From Elephas maximus indicus (Eukaryota > Chordata > Mammalia > Proboscidea > Elephantidae), in contig NC_064830.1 in the NCBI RefSeq assembly GCF_024166365.1, positions 87,724,721 through 87,788,720 of the forward strand: 64,000 nt of DNA, given 5' to 3'. Shown here in pieces: positions 40,405 through 52,418 of this stretch. Within the stretch, counting starts at the first letter, position 1; each line of letters begins with the position of its first letter. The notes beneath the pieces were generated by a model. It saw nothing but the letters and a program-made list of their open reading frames with translations, made no database searches and was not told where the DNA came from. Made by a program: the position numbers and the translations under genes.

Positions 40405-40960
40405 ATTCATTCACTCAACAAATATTTAGTAGCCACTCTTGTGTGGCAGGCCCTGTTCTAGAGGCTCTGCTGTGAACAGAAGAGGCTCAGTCCTTGCGGA
40501 ACTGATAGTCTAGTGTGGAGACAGACGCCCAAGAGACATGCAAATGAGCACACTCTGTGAGCGCTGTCTGAGTGGAAAGAGGGCGAGGCTGGGGCCTTAA
40601 AGCTGCTTTTAGGGGGGTGATGGGGAGGCCTCTGGCAGTGGGAACTTGTTGAACACACGCTTGATTGAAGTAAGGGAAGGAGCTGGTCATTCCATTGTCA
40701 GGGTGGGGGGTTCTAGGTGGAGGGAACAGCCAGCACAAAAGCCCTGAGGGGAAGCCAGTGTGTTTGAGGAGCCGCAAGGCAGCCCGTGTAGCTGGAGCAG
40801 AGAAAACAGGAGAAGAGAGACAGATGAACTCAGGTGACGGAGACCAGCTCAGAGAAGGCCTTGCCAGCCACAGTGAGGAAGTTGGGTTTATTCTACACAT
40901 AATGAGAAGGCTTTGGAGGGCTAAGAAAACGGGCGCACCGTAATCTGTTTTTTGTTTTAA
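40405..40960. mobile_element. Old L2-like relic
   Basis: ttcactcaacaaatatttag, ggcaggccctgttctagagg, tctagtgtggagacagacg. A 290-codon antisense frame across it (40487-41359) is judged chance. Confidence 0.5.
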
Positions 40961-42284
40961 GATGATCACTCTGTGAGGAGACTGACTTTTTGGCAGTGGA
41001 GGCACAAAGGTAGATCGTCCAGTGGGTGATGAGGCCTCGGTGCAGGGTGGGGGCTGTGGAGGCAGATTCTGGGAATGCTTCCAAGATAAGACCGACGGGA
41101 CTTCCTGGCGGATGACAAAGAGGGAGGCTAGGATGGCCTGGAGCTGTGGCCATCCTGGTCCCCAGCCTCGCATGCAGCCACCCCTTTGGCCTGGTCCCAG
41201 GGGGGGTGGAAAGTGGCCACTCAGGAGCATGATCCTGACTGCTGCTGTTATTGGTCCTCTGCTCTGCAGGCTCCACGAATTCACTGTGCCCTCACAATTA
41301 TCCTTGGGCTGGGTCTTCCCACCCCCATTTTGCAGATGGTAGTGTAGATGCTCCAACACAGGAACGGCCTTGTCCAGGTCACTCAGCCCTAAGGTGGGTT
41401 AGGACAGTACAGTCTCCTGTCCAGCTCTGGGTCTAGTGCCCCTCCTGCCACAGCACTCTAAATCAGTTCTCATCATGGGGTGGTTTTGTCCCTGGGGGAC
41501 ATTTGGCAATGTCTGGAGACACTCTAGATTGTCACAACTAGAGGGGGTTGCTACTGGCGTCTAGTGGGGTGGTGGCCAGGGATGCTACTGGATATCCTAA
41601 AATGTACAAGACAACCCCGCAACATAGAATTGTCCAGCCCAAGTGCCAACAGTGGTGGCGCTGGGAAACCTGCTCTAAATCCCTATGAAGGCTGGAGACC
41701 CTATAGCTCCACAGCCTCCCCTGACCTTCCAGGACTTCTTGAAGACCTCTCAAGGGGTTTGGCAGCCCCTTCCAGAAACGGAAGTGAGCCTGTGCCAAGG
41801 TGGCAGTGGGCAGCCAACCACTGTGGGGGCAGTTTCCCCCGTGACAGCAGCTGTTTCTTGGAAAACTGAACTTGGCTTCGTTTGTGGCTTTTCTTCTCCT
41901 TTTCAATCAGCCTTGGGTGTTTGGGGCACGTTCATCTGAGGACAGTCTCTGAGGGTTCTGCATATCCCCAGCCCAGGTGGGATGGCAGCGCAGCTTGGTC
42001 TTGTCACAACCCTGCTGAGGAACTGTCCCTGTTTCCCACCAACAGGGTAAAGTCCTGGTCCTGTTCCTTTGTAGGGATGCTTCTCCAGACTCTGGACACC
42101 GCCTTGCTCACCACTCTGGGCCTCACCACTTCCCTCTTGCTCTTGTGGCTTCTTGCCGGCCCTCCCCACACCAGGGCACTCATTGTCCCCTGAACAGCCC
42201 ATAAGTCCCGCCCTATGTCTCTGGTTTACCAAAGAGCCAACTTGGGGCTCGGTTGGTCCTCTTGTTGAATGCTTCTTTCTCTTT
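40961..42284. other. Intergenic DNA with old repeat traces
   Basis: 41460-41660 (ttctcatcatggggtggtttt, tggcaatgtctggagacac) and 42000-42200 (L2-like) are ancient repeats. Nothing else recognised. Confidence 0.5.
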
Positions 42285-42428
42285 CAATCTGCTCTTGTCT
42301 TTATTGTTTCAGTTTTTTATTCTCTTCCATGTTTATTTTGCTGTTCTTTTTCTAAACTTCTTGAGATGGATGTTTGGAACATTAATTTTTTTTTTTAAGT
42401 TTGCTTCTTTTCTAATTTATGAATTTTT
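42285..42428 (-). mobile_element. Old L1 ORF2 fragment, left part
   Basis: Antisense L1 ORF2 text (cttgagatggatgtttggaa ... tctaatttatgaattttt) that continues at 44881 after a 2.45-kb younger L1 is removed. Confidence 0.75.
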
Positions 42429-44880
42429 TTAATTGCAGTACAAATATACATAAATCATTTGCCAATTCAATTTTTTACATGTATAATTCAGTGTCATTGA
42501 TTACATTCTTCATGTTGTGCAACCATTACCATTATCTTTTTTGGAATCTTTCCACTACCATTAACATAAACTCAATGCCTCCTAAGCAAGGAGCCCTGGT
42601 GGCTAACCGAAAGGCTGGTGGTTTTAACCCACCAGCTGCTCTACGCGAGAAAGATGTGCCAGTCTGCTTCTGTAAGATTACAGCCTTGGAAACCCGAGGG
42701 GGAAGTTCTATTCTGTCCTGTAGGATTGTTATGAGTTGTATGTGACTCAGCAACACACAACAGCAACACAGCCCCCTAGGCAAAAACTTCCTCTTTCCCC
42801 TTCTCTACTATCCCTGGTAAATGTTAATAAGGCTTGATTTCTATATATTTGTCTATTTCATATGAGTGAGGTCATACAGTATTTGTTCTTCTGTGACTCA
42901 CTTGTTTCACTCAGCAGCATGTTTTCAAGTCTCATCCATATTGTGGTGTGTATCACGACTTCATTTCTCTTTATGGCTGAGTAATATTCCATTGTATGCA
43001 TATGCAACATTTTGTTTATCCATTCATCTGTTGGTGGACACTTAGGTTGTTTCCACCTTTTGGCTATTGTAAATAGTACTGCAGTGAACATTGGTGTACA
43101 AGTTTCTGTTTGTGTTTCTGCTTTCAAGCCTTCTGGATATATACCCAGGATTTGGATTGCTGGATTATATGGTAATTCTATGTTGAACTTTTTGAGGAAC
43201 TGCCATATTGTTTTCCACAGCGGCTCTACCATTTTACATTCCTACCAACAATGGATGAGGGCTCTAAATTCTCCACATCCTCCCCAACACCTGTTGTTTT
43301 CCGTTTTTCTGACCATAACCATTCTAGTGGGGGTAAGGTGGTTTCTTGTTGTGGTTTTGATTTGCATCTCCCTAATGTTGAGTATCTTTTCATGTGCCTG
43401 TTAGCCATTTGTATAGCCTCTTTGGTGAAATGTCCACATTCTTGCCCCTCTTTTGATTGAGTTGTTTGTCTTTTTTGTTGCTAAGTTTGAATATTAGCCC
43501 CTTATCAGATGTACAGTTCCTGAAAATTTTCTCCCAATCTGTAGGTTGTCTCTTCACTTTGTTGAAGTCCTTTGATGAACAAAAGTATTTAATTTTTCTG
43601 AGGTCCTGTTTATCTATTTTGTCTTTTCTACTCATGCTTTTGGTGTCCTATCTGATCATCCGTTGTTAAAAACTAGGTCTCATAGCCATAGCCCTGTGTT
43701 TTCTTCTAAGAATTTTATGGTTTTAGTTTTTACATTTAGGGCCTTGGTCCATTTTGAATTGTTTTTTGTATGTGCTGTGAGACATGAATCTTGCTTCGTT
43801 CTTCTGCATGTGGAAATCCAATATTCCCAGCACCATTTATTACAGAGACTCTTCCTTCCCCCATTGAATGGACTAAGCACCATTGTCAAAGATCAATTGA
43901 CTGTAGATGTATGGGTTTATTTCTGGACTCTCATTTCTATTCCATTGGTCTATATGTTTATCATTATACCAAAACCAGGCTGTTTTAATTACTGTGGCTT
44001 TATAGTATGTTTTGAAATCAGGAAGTATGAGTCCTCCTACTTTATTTTTCTTCTTTGCGTTTGCTTTAGCTATTCTGGATCCCTTGCCCTTCCATATAGA
44101 TTTGAGGATTGATTCTTCTGTTTCTGCAAAGAAGGCTATTGGAATTTTGTTAGGGAACACATTGAATTTGTAGATTGCTTTGGATAGTATTGACATCTTA
44201 ACTATATTAAATGTTCCAATCCATGAGCACGGAATGTCCTTCCATTTATTTAGGACTTCTTTAATTTCCATTTTTTTAGGTCCTCTTTCATTTCTTTTAG
44301 TAATGTTTTAGAGTTTTCAGTATACAAGTCTCACTTTCCTGGTTAAATTTATTCCTAGATACTTCATTCTTTTAGATGCTATGGTAAATGGTATTACTCC
44401 CTTAATTTTCTTTTTATATTGCTCATTGCTGATGTATAGAAACCCAACTGATTTCTGTGTGTTGACTTTGTACCCTGCCACCTTGCTGAATAAATTTATT
44501 AGCTCTAATAGCTTTCTTGTAGAATCATAGGATTCTTCTCTATATAAGATCATGTCATCTGTGAAAAGGGATCATTTTACTTCTTCCTTTCCAGTTTGGA
44601 CTCCTTTTGTTTCTTTATTTGTCTAGTCTAATTGCTCTGGCTAGGACTTAAAGTACAATGTTGAAAAGCAGTGGTGAGAGTGCACATCCTTGTTTTGCTC
44701 CTGATATTATGGGAAAACTCTCAGCCTTTCTGCACTACATATGATGTTAGCTGTAGGTTTTTCATAAATACCTTTGTTACATTGAGGAATTTTCCTTCTA
44801 TTCCTAACTTGTTGAGTCTTTTTATCGTGAAAGGATATTGAATCTTGTCAAGTACCTTTTCTGTGTTGAGATGATCATTT
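42429..44880 (-). mobile_element. L1 insertion, 5'-truncated (ORF2 C-terminal half and 3' UTR)
   Basis: Framed by a perfect 16-bp duplication taatttatgaattttt at 42413-42428 and 44881-44896. Read on the - strand: ORF2 reverse-transcriptase-distal region with frameshifts and stops, then the C-terminal part (LPYNPAIQILGIYP..., TPMFTAVLFTIAKRWKQPKC, EWINKMLHMHTMEYYSAIKR at 42858-43232), then a 3' UTR ending in poly(A), seen as T at 42424-42430. 5'-truncated and inactive. Confidence 0.93.
42590..42774 (+). mobile_element. AfroSINE, long class, inside L1 3' UTR
   Basis: Lacks part of the head but keeps the internal block (gatgtgccagtctgcttctg). Its 3' tail is of the cagcaacacacaacagcaac type. Flanks cctaagcaa (42581-42589) and cctaggcaa (42775-42783) match 8/9. 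Confidence 0.9.
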
Positions 44881-45049
44881 TAATTTATGAATTTTTAAGG
44901 CTATGACTTTCCATCTAAGCACCATTTTAGCTGTATCCCCTAAGTTTTGATAGGTATTTTTAAATATCATTCAGTTCTAAATATTTTCTAATTTTTCCAT
45001 TGTGATTTTTCTAATTGGCCCTGGGGTTATTGAGAAGTGTATTTCTTGG
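44881..45049 (-). mobile_element. Old L1 ORF2 fragment, right part
   Basis: Continuation of 42285-42428: aggctatgactttccatcta, agcaccattttagctgtatc, ctaaatattttctaattttt, ggttattgagaagtgtattt. Confidence 0.75.
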
Positions 45050-45557
45050 GGACCACAACTACCACAGCCTCCACCAGACTGAGTCCAGCACAACTAGAAG
45101 GTGCCTGGCTATCACCAACCACTAACCGCTCTGACAGGGATCACAACAGAGGGTCCCAAACACAGCTGGAGAAAAATGTACAACAAAATTCTAACTCACA
45201 AAAAGAAAAAAGACCAGACTTATTGGTCTGACAAAGACTGGAGAAACCCAAGAGTATGGCCCCAGACATCTTCATAGCTCAGTAATGAAGTCACTCCTGA
45301 GGTTCATCCTTCAGACAAAGGTTAGACAGTCCCATAAAACAAAATGAGACAAAAATGGGCACACCAGCCCAAGGGCAAGGAAGAGAAGGCAGGAGGGGTC
45401 AGGAAAGCTGGTAACGGGGAACCTAAGGTCGAGAAGGGGAGAGTGTTGACATGTCATGGGGTTGGCAACTAATGTCACAAAACAATATGTGTATTAATTG
45501 TTTCATGAGAAATCAGTTTGCTCTGTAAACATTCATCTAAAGTACCAAAAAAAAAAA
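45050..45557 (+). mobile_element. 508-bp poly(A) retroposon, family not recognised
   Basis: Ends in 13 A and is flanked by aagtgtatttcttgg-type sequence (45036-45049) and agtgtatctcttgg (45558-45571), 13/14. Interior aatgaagtcactcctgaggt ... gaaggggagagtgttgacat ... cagtttgctctgtaaacatt matches the interrupted copy at 1312-2166. Possibly the 3' UTR of a lineage-specific L1. Confidence 0.8.
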
Positions 45558-45624
45558 AGTGTATCTCTTGGTTTTCCCCTGTGCATGTTTTCAGAAAGTT
45601 TTCGAATGCCCTCCCATGTCTTTT

Positions 45625-47409
45625 TTTGTTGTTGTTATTGAGCATAGACACAAGAAAACACACACCAATTCAACCATTTCTACATGTACAATTCAGTGAC
45701 ACTGATTACATTCTTCGAGGTGTGCAACCATGCTCACCCTCCTTTTCTGAGTTGTCCTCTCCCATTAACAAACTCACTGTCCCTAAAGTTCCTGTCTAAT
45801 CTTTCGAGTTGCAGTTGTCACTTCGATCCCATATAGAAGGTTTTTAAAAGAGCACAATGCTCCCCCTAGTAGTCCTACTCTGATGCCACGAGGTATGAGC
45901 TGGATCCTGAGAACATGAGTCCACTGCTGTACTTTCTATAGGTAGTAGGATTAGATGGCTAAAAAAAATTTTTAATTTTTTTCGTTGAGCTATAATTCAC
46001 ATACCATAAAATTCACCCTTTTAAAGTATACAATTCAGCAGTTTTTTAGCATATTCACAAGGTTGTACAACTACAACTATCTAATTCCTGAGCATTTTCA
46101 TAACCCCAAAGAGAAACCCCAGTCACTGCTCATTCCTCCCTCCTGCAGCCCCTGGCAACCACTAATTTACTTTCTGCTTCTGTGTATTTTCCTATCTGGG
46201 CAGTTCCTACAAATAGCGTTGTACAATTAAAAAAAAATTATAATGTTCAAAGCTGACTTTTTTTTTTACCAGTCAAACTAAATTATTTTAGATTTTAAAA
46301 CTTCAGGGAATATTTTTGGTTTAAATTTTAAAGATCATCTCAGGGCTATAGTTTCAGGGGTTCATCCAGACACCTTGGCTCCAGAAAGTCTGGAGTCCAT
46401 GAGAATTCGAAGTTCTGTTCTGCATTTTCCCCCTTTTGATCAGGATTGTGCTATAGGGTTCAAAATGTTCAGTAATGGTAGCTGGGCACCATCTAGTTCT
46501 GGTCTCATGGCAAAGAGGGCAGTTGTTCAATGGAGACAATTAGCCACACATTCCATATCTTCTTCCTATTCCTGACTGTTCTTCTTCCTCTGTTTCCCCA
46601 CACAAATAGAGACCAACTGTGCTTTGGATAGCCACTTGCAAGCTTTTAAGACTCCAGGCGCTGCTCCATGAAGTAGAAGGTAGAACAGAAGCACTAAACA
46701 CGTTATTAGGCCAATTAACTGGGATGTCACATGAAAAAACCATGACCCTAACCCTCCAAACTAAGGAACCAAATCCCATGGGGGTTTTTGGTTGTACATA
46801 AGCAGTCTCAGCAGCTCCTTTTTTTGGCGTGGTTGTAAATGTATCTATCATACAACTTTTGCCAATGCAACTTTTTACAGGTGTACAACTTACTGACAAC
46901 ATTACAATAATCAGCTGTGCAACACTACCCTTAATCAATATGATTTTTCCATCACAGCTAGCCCCCCCACCCCTTTGCAACTCCCTTTTGCCCTTGGTAA
47001 CCGCTAATGAACTTTGGTCTTTATACATTTGCTCTTTCTGGTTTTTTTTTTTTTAAATATAAGTGAGGTCATACAATATTTGTCCTTCTGTGACTGACTT
47101 ATTTCACTCAATATAATGTCTTCAAGCTTCATCCACATTGTAACATGTATCAAGACTTCATTTCTTCTACAGCCAATTAGCATTCCATTGTATGTTTGTA
47201 CCACATTTTGTTCATCCATTCATCTGTTGATGGGCATTTAGGTGGTTTCCACCTTTTGGCTATTGTGAACAGTGCTGCAATGAACATTGGTGTACAAATC
47301 TCTGTTTGAGTCTCTGCTTTCAAATATTTTGGGTATATACCTAGGAGTGGAATTGCTGGGTCATATGGTAGTTCTATTTTTAGCTCTTCGAGAAACTGCC
47401 ACGTCATTT
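45625..47409 (-). mobile_element. L1 insertion, 5'-truncated (ORF2 C terminus and 3' UTR)
   Basis: Flanked by gccctcccatgtctttt (45608-45624) and gctctcccctgtctttt (47410-47426), 15/17. On the - strand the ORF2 C-terminal part (FLEELKIELPYDPAIPLLG..., PMFIAALFTIAKRWKPPKC, TDEWMNKMWYKHTMEC at 47177-47400) leads into a ~1.3-kb 3' UTR. It is interrupted at about 45862-46240. Confidence 0.9.
45862..46240. mobile_element. Block inserted into the L1 3' UTR, mostly old L1 3'-UTR text
   Basis: The host L1 breaks at gagcacaatgct and resumes at ataatgttcaaagctgac. Between them lie ~90 nt of unknown sequence and ~270 nt of antisense L1M-like 3' UTR (ataattcacataccataaaa, ctgcagcccctggcaaccac). Confidence 0.6.
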
Positions 47410-47426
47410 GCTCTCCCCTGTCTTTT

Positions 47427-47600
47427 CAAAATGAAGAACTGCTCTTCATCAGTCCAAGTCCAGTTAAAGTGACCCCTCCTCTGTGAAGCCTTCCACACCA
47501 CCCCAGGCCTGATTAGTAGTTGCCTCCTTTCTGCTCCCACTGCGTTTTGCACAGACCATCATTATAGCACCTTTAGGTATCTGTCAAAGTTCTTTTTGTT
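47427..47600. mobile_element. L2 relic
   Basis: acccctcctctgtgaagcct, tccacaccaccccaggcctg, catcattatagcacctttag. Confidence 0.6.
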
Positions 47601-47970
47601 TCAAGTGAAAGAAACCTGGTCCAAACAGGCTGAAGCCAAAAGGGAACTTATTGGCTCATTTAACTGAAAAGTGCTGGCCTTTATGCACAACAGGATCAAG
47701 GAATCCTGTTTTTTGATCACCCAGGCCATCTTTTGGGTTCATCTCCATGGCGACTCCATTCTGAGGTAGGTTCTCCCCTTGTGGTTACACGATGCTTATA
47801 GTAACCCCAGATATCATGTCCTCTCAGCTTCAAGTCTAGAGGCTTTGCCCCAGTAGTCCCATCAACAACAACTGTAAGTAACCCTTATTGAGAATTTACC
47901 ATATGCCACCATGTGAAATGCTTTACTTTTAGTCATGTGTGTCAGCCTTCCCCACTATGATCATTAAGGT

Positions 47971-48452
47971 TGTGTGTCAACTTGGCTAGGCCATGATTCT
48001 CAGTGGTTTGGCAGTTACAATGCAGTTGGGCAGTGGTATGATGACATGATCACCTCCATGATAAGATTTGATATAATGTAATCACCTCCCTGATGGGATC
48101 TGCTGTGAGTAGCCAATGAGTTGAAAGGGAGTTTCCTTGGGTGTGGCCTGCCTTAATATAAACGGAACTGGATCCTGCAGCTGGCTCCTGTTCATCTGAT
48201 CTAGAGATCAGATCTTGGGGTTCTTAAATCTTTGCAGCCTGTGAGCAAGATCCCTGCTGTCTGACCTGCTGAACTTGGGTTCATCAGCCCCTGTGGCTAT
48301 GTGCATCAGGAGAAGCCTCTATCCTAACCCACAGACTTGGGACGTTTCAGCCTCTACAACCTCGTGAGCCATTTCCTTGATATAAATCTCTCTCTATATA
48401 TATTTATACACTTTACTGGTTTTTCTTCACTAGAGAACCCAGCCTAAGACAC
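47971..48452 (+). mobile_element. Old unassigned repeat (inverse copy of 39941-40388)
   Basis: tgtgtgtcaacttggctagg, gtgagccatttccttgatat, aaatctctctctatatatat, cactagagaacccagcctaa. Ends in aagaca. Confidence 0.65.
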
Positions 48453-49624
48453 CCACTGAACTTAAGACTTTCAATAGTGAGGAAGGATCTAACTGATACA
48501 AATTTTGAAGCAGCTTAAGAAGGAGGAGAACAGCAATTCTTCTCTGGCCCTAATCAGTCTGTCTTCAGACTTTGGAGACTGGAACCTCTTGACCAGAGCT
48601 CCAGCTGCAGGATCCCTTAGAGGAAGCTTGAAGAGGTACGTGGGTAGTGCAGTTGCAGTAACTCCCTTTCTAGGGAAAGCCCTCCCACAACCTTCTAAGA
48701 ATCAGAGACACACAGACACTTAGCATTAGATAGAGACTTCATGGCCTTATGTTCCAACCACACGTTCAATCTAAAAATCTCTTCCCCAGCACCCTGATGG
48801 TGGCGAAGCCTTGGCTTGCATACCCTCAAGGACAGGGAGCTTACCACTTGATCCAGTTAAGCAATTTTGACTGCACTGGTCCTGGACTGAAAAGTTATGA
48901 AGGCATGGCCTTCACCCTGACTCTTCTCTTCTTCAAGCTAAATAGCTCTGTTCTCTCATGGTTTTCAAACTCTCCACGCCCCAACCCCTACCTTCTTGGT
49001 TGCCTCTTTTGAATATACTCCAGTTTTCCAATATTATTCTTAAAATGAAGGCCCAGACCTGGACATAGATTTCAGGTGTGGCCAGTGCAGTGAGGCTAAC
49101 ATCCCTTGTTCTGGGCACCACACCTCAGGACGCTTCAGGTTTCTGTCAGCTGTAGTACACTCTTGACATTGGGAGAAGCCCCCAAGAAATTTCCATATGA
49201 CATACTGCCTCCATGGCTATAATCTCCCTATATGTGTAATTGACTATTTGACCTGAAGTAAAGGACATTACCTGTACCCCTAATCAGTACCTTTGGAAGG
49301 ACCGCTACTCACAGCTCTGTAGATTCTAAATGCCTTCCCTTCTTGCTTTCCCCTCCCCCTAGCACATTGATGCTTTGTGCCTTTCCTCTCTTTTCCAAAA
49401 TGGAAATAGCTTTTTATATTTTCAGACTCTAGGAATAATATATCACATACAAAAATCAGACAGTACAGGAAGTCATAAAAATATTAAAAATAAAAATTCC
49501 CACCCAGAAGTAACATTTAAAGCTAGACTGCCCGGGTTCAAATTCTGACTCCACCATCTACTAGCTCTATGACCTAGGGCTTCATCACCTGCACTTCTGT
49601 CTCCTCCTGTTTAAAATGGAATAT
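48453..49624. other. Intergenic DNA, no gene recognised
   Basis: 49510-49620 is a MIR relic (gactgcccgggttcaaattc, tatgacctagggcttcatca). The remainder is unassigned. Confidence 0.5.
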
Positions 49625-50124
49625 TAAAAGGTGGTTGTATTTTGATAAAAGATTCTAGAGAAGAATCCTGATCAAAAGGGGGAAAATGCAAAACAGAACT
49701 TCAACTTCTCATAAAATCCAGATTTTCTGGAGCTATAGAGGCTGGATGAACCCCTGAAATTATTGCCCTGAGATAATCTTTTAATCTTAAACCAAAAATA
49801 TTCCCTACAGTCTTCTTAAAACCAAATAATAGTTTAGCTTAACTAGCAAAGAATGTCTGCCTTGAGCATTATGCTGTTTTAAGATCTATCTATAAAGGGA
49901 TCAAATTGACAACAGCAGATCAAAAGTTAGGTAGGAAATTAGGCGGCACTGAATCTATGTTAATGGAACAGAAACAACTCAGAAAAGGAGGGTGAGAATG
50001 GTTGTACAACTCAAAGAATGTTATCAATGTCACTGAATTGTACATATAGAAATTTGAATTGGTGTATGTTTTTGCTGTGTATATTCTCAACAACAAATAA
50101 AATAAATTATTGAAAAAAAAAAAA
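49625..50124 (+). mobile_element. L1 3'-UTR fragment with poly(A)
   Basis: Sense copy of the 3' UTR found antisense in 45625-46830: ggatgaacccctgaaattat, tgtctgccttgagcattatg, tcagaaaaggagggtgagaa, ending aaataaattattg plus 12 A. Confidence 0.87.
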
Positions 50125-50219
50125 GGAAAAGTTACCTGCCATGTGGTAAGTCCTTTAAAAACAATCTGATTATTATTTTTATTAATATTATTTATGTAAT
50201 GGCTACTGTCTTTACCCAA

Positions 50220-50432
50220 GGAGCTCTGGTGGTGCAGTGAGTAAACTGCTCAGCTGCTAACGAAAAGGCCAATGGTTTGAACCCACCAGCCCCTTTGCAG
50301 GAGAAAGATGTGGCAGTCTGCTTCCGTAAAGATTTATAGCCTTGGAAACCCTATAGGACAGTTCTACTCTGTCCTGTTGGGCTACCATGAGTCAGAATTT
50401 GACTAGGGTAATGAGTTTGGTTTTGGGTATTT
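50220..50432 (+). mobile_element. AfroSINE, long class
   Basis: Flanked by tctttacccaa (50209-50219) and tctttgcccaa (50433-50443), 10/11. Keeps the gatgtggcagtctgcttccg block. Confidence 0.95.
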
Positions 50433-51337
50433 TCTTTGCCCAACATGATCCTGTGCCCCCTCCCTCCATCTTTTTGGAATAACCACAGGAGTCGTCAAGT
50501 AACCGGATCAGAGTCCCCCATCTCTCTGGCCACAGTGATTGGTCCAGGGATTGCGAGATTACTCAGGCTGAGAGATCATTGGCCCCAGACTCAGACACAG
50601 ATTGCTTGTGACTCACTACCAGCCAATCCAAATAATCCCCAGGTATTTTTCTGGCTAGAGCCCCTGGGAACAATACCTTTCCTCCGTGGCTGCAGAGCTA
50701 ATGAGATGGGAGGTCAGGTTCCCCGACTTTACGCAGAGAAAGCCTAGTTGCAGTCAGTGAGAATGTGGCTGGTGCACAGGCAACCGGAGACCAGAGATGG
50801 GCAGAGATGGACAAAAATTCACTCCTTTTAGCATTCTGAGCCCTGACGTCCCTGAGCAGTGCTGCCCTTTCTGAGCTCTGGCCACCAAACCCAATCCCTT
50901 CCCATTTTTGCTAAGCTTGTTTGATTTGGCTTTCTACAACTGTGATGGAAATAATAATGTTACTAAAGAGCCCTGAGTAACAACGTTTGTTTTCTGGGGA
51001 TATGACAGAGATTGTTAGTTGCCTACCAAGTGTCAGTTTTGTCCTTCTTCCTCAGTAGCAGTACCCTGATCAGGATTATATCCACATCTGTGTCTATGTC
51101 TGTATCCAGAGCCATAGCTACATCTGTATCTGTGAGTACTAGTTCAAATGTAGGCTCAGCTGCATGTAACAGAGACCCACATTAACAGTGACTTCAGTAA
51201 GATTGAAGTTTTTCCTCATAGGTAACACTGAGGAGGGAGGTGGTCCAGAGCAATGCTCCACACGTTTACCCAGGGACCCAGGCTCCTGTCTGCTTGCTCT
51301 GTCATCCCTGCTTTGTCCTTGTCTGTGTTGTTGGAGA

Positions 51338-51378
51338 TGGCCACCACCATTACTACCATCATCACCACCACCATTACC
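51338..51378. repeat. (CCA/CAT)-rich simple repeat
   Basis: Imperfect accaccattaccatcatc triplets. Confidence 0.8.
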
Positions 51379-51427
51379 ACAATCCAGGCAGTAGGAGGAG
51401 AATGGGAGGTTACATTCCCTCACTTTA

Positions 51428-51436
51428 TTTTATATG

Positions 51437-51485
<49 letters not shown>
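51428..51485. repeat. (TA)n microsatellite
   Basis: Long TA run with a few tgt and ttt interruptions, directly abutting an AfroSINE; more TA repeats follow the SINE at about 51636-51649. Confidence 0.93.
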
Positions 51486-51633
51486 GGAAACCCTGGTGGC
51501 GTAGTGGTTAAGAGCTATAGTTGCTAACCAAAAGGTCACCAGGAACTCCTAGGAAACCCTATGGGGCAGTTCTATTCTGTCCTGTAGGATCACTATGAGT
51601 TGGAATCGACTCGATGGCAATTTTTTTTTTTAA
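51486..51633 (+). mobile_element. AfroSINE, short class, inserted in TA repeat
   Basis: Sense copy with a deletion in the B-box region (aaggtcaccaggaactcct). The TA repeat on both sides is consistent with target duplication in AT-rich DNA. Confidence 0.92.
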
Positions 51634-52181
51634 GTATATATATATATTTTTAGTGGCTTTAAACAGTCATTTTATCATGATCATGGATTCTATGGGTCCA
51701 TAATGGGGACAGGACAGAACAGAGATGGCTTCTCTGTGCTCCATTGTGACTGGGACTTCAGCTGGGAAGATTTGAAGGCTGGAGATGACTCAACAGCTGG
51801 GGGCTGGATCACCTGCAGGCTCCTCCACCTGCATGTCTGACACCTGGGCTGGGGTGACCCAAAGGCAAAGCCGACCGGAGAACCTGTCTGGGACCTCCCA
51901 GTAGCCTGGCGACCTCTGGGTAGTGGGGCTTCTTACATGGCATCTCAGTGCTCCTACAGCAAGTGTTCCAACCTTCTTTTATTTTTAAAAATGTTTAAAA
52001 CGTTAAACTCTAAAGCCCCTCAGTAGAAAGGGAAGACTGAAATCACACATGAGTTTCCACTCACATAACCTGATTTTCTCACTTAGTCTACTATACAGTT
52101 CAATTTAAAATACTATGGGATATCTATTTTTTTGTTACCTACCTTTATATACATGTTTATTATTCTTTTCTAATAGCTGTA

Positions 52182-52408
52182 GGAGGAGCCCTGGGGCACA
52201 ATGATTAAGCGTTCAGCTGCTAACTGAAAGGCTGACGGTTTGAACCCACCCAGTGGCTCATGGGAGAAAGACTAGGCGACCCACTCCAATACCAGGCGAT
52301 CTGCTCCCATAAAGATTTCAGCCTAGGAAACCCTATGGGGCAGCTCTACTCTGTTCTGTAGGGTTGCTATGAATCAGAATCAACCTGATGGCACACAACA
52401 CCAATAAC
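52182..52408 (+). mobile_element. AfroSINE, extended long class
   Basis: Carries an enlarged internal region with the aggcgaccc / aggcgatctgctcc theme repeated, and the tail ggcacacaacaccaataac. Flanks aatagctgta (52172-52181) and gatagccgta (52409-52418) match 8/10. Confidence 0.88.
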
Positions 52409-52418
52409 GATAGCCGTA

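Noticed and set aside
40487-41359. A 290-codon open frame on the - strand as a novel protein
   Set aside because: It overlaps an old L2-like relic, has low-complexity composition, no recognisable domain and no splice or promoter context.
42858-44553. Antisense frames with reverse-transcriptase-like ends as genes
   Set aside because: They are pieces of one 5'-truncated L1 ORF2 with frameshifts between them.
42285-45049. A single L1 with a large internal deletion
   Set aside because: At first the jump near 44880 looked like a deletion, but a perfect 16-bp duplication at both ends and matching text on either side show nested insertion.
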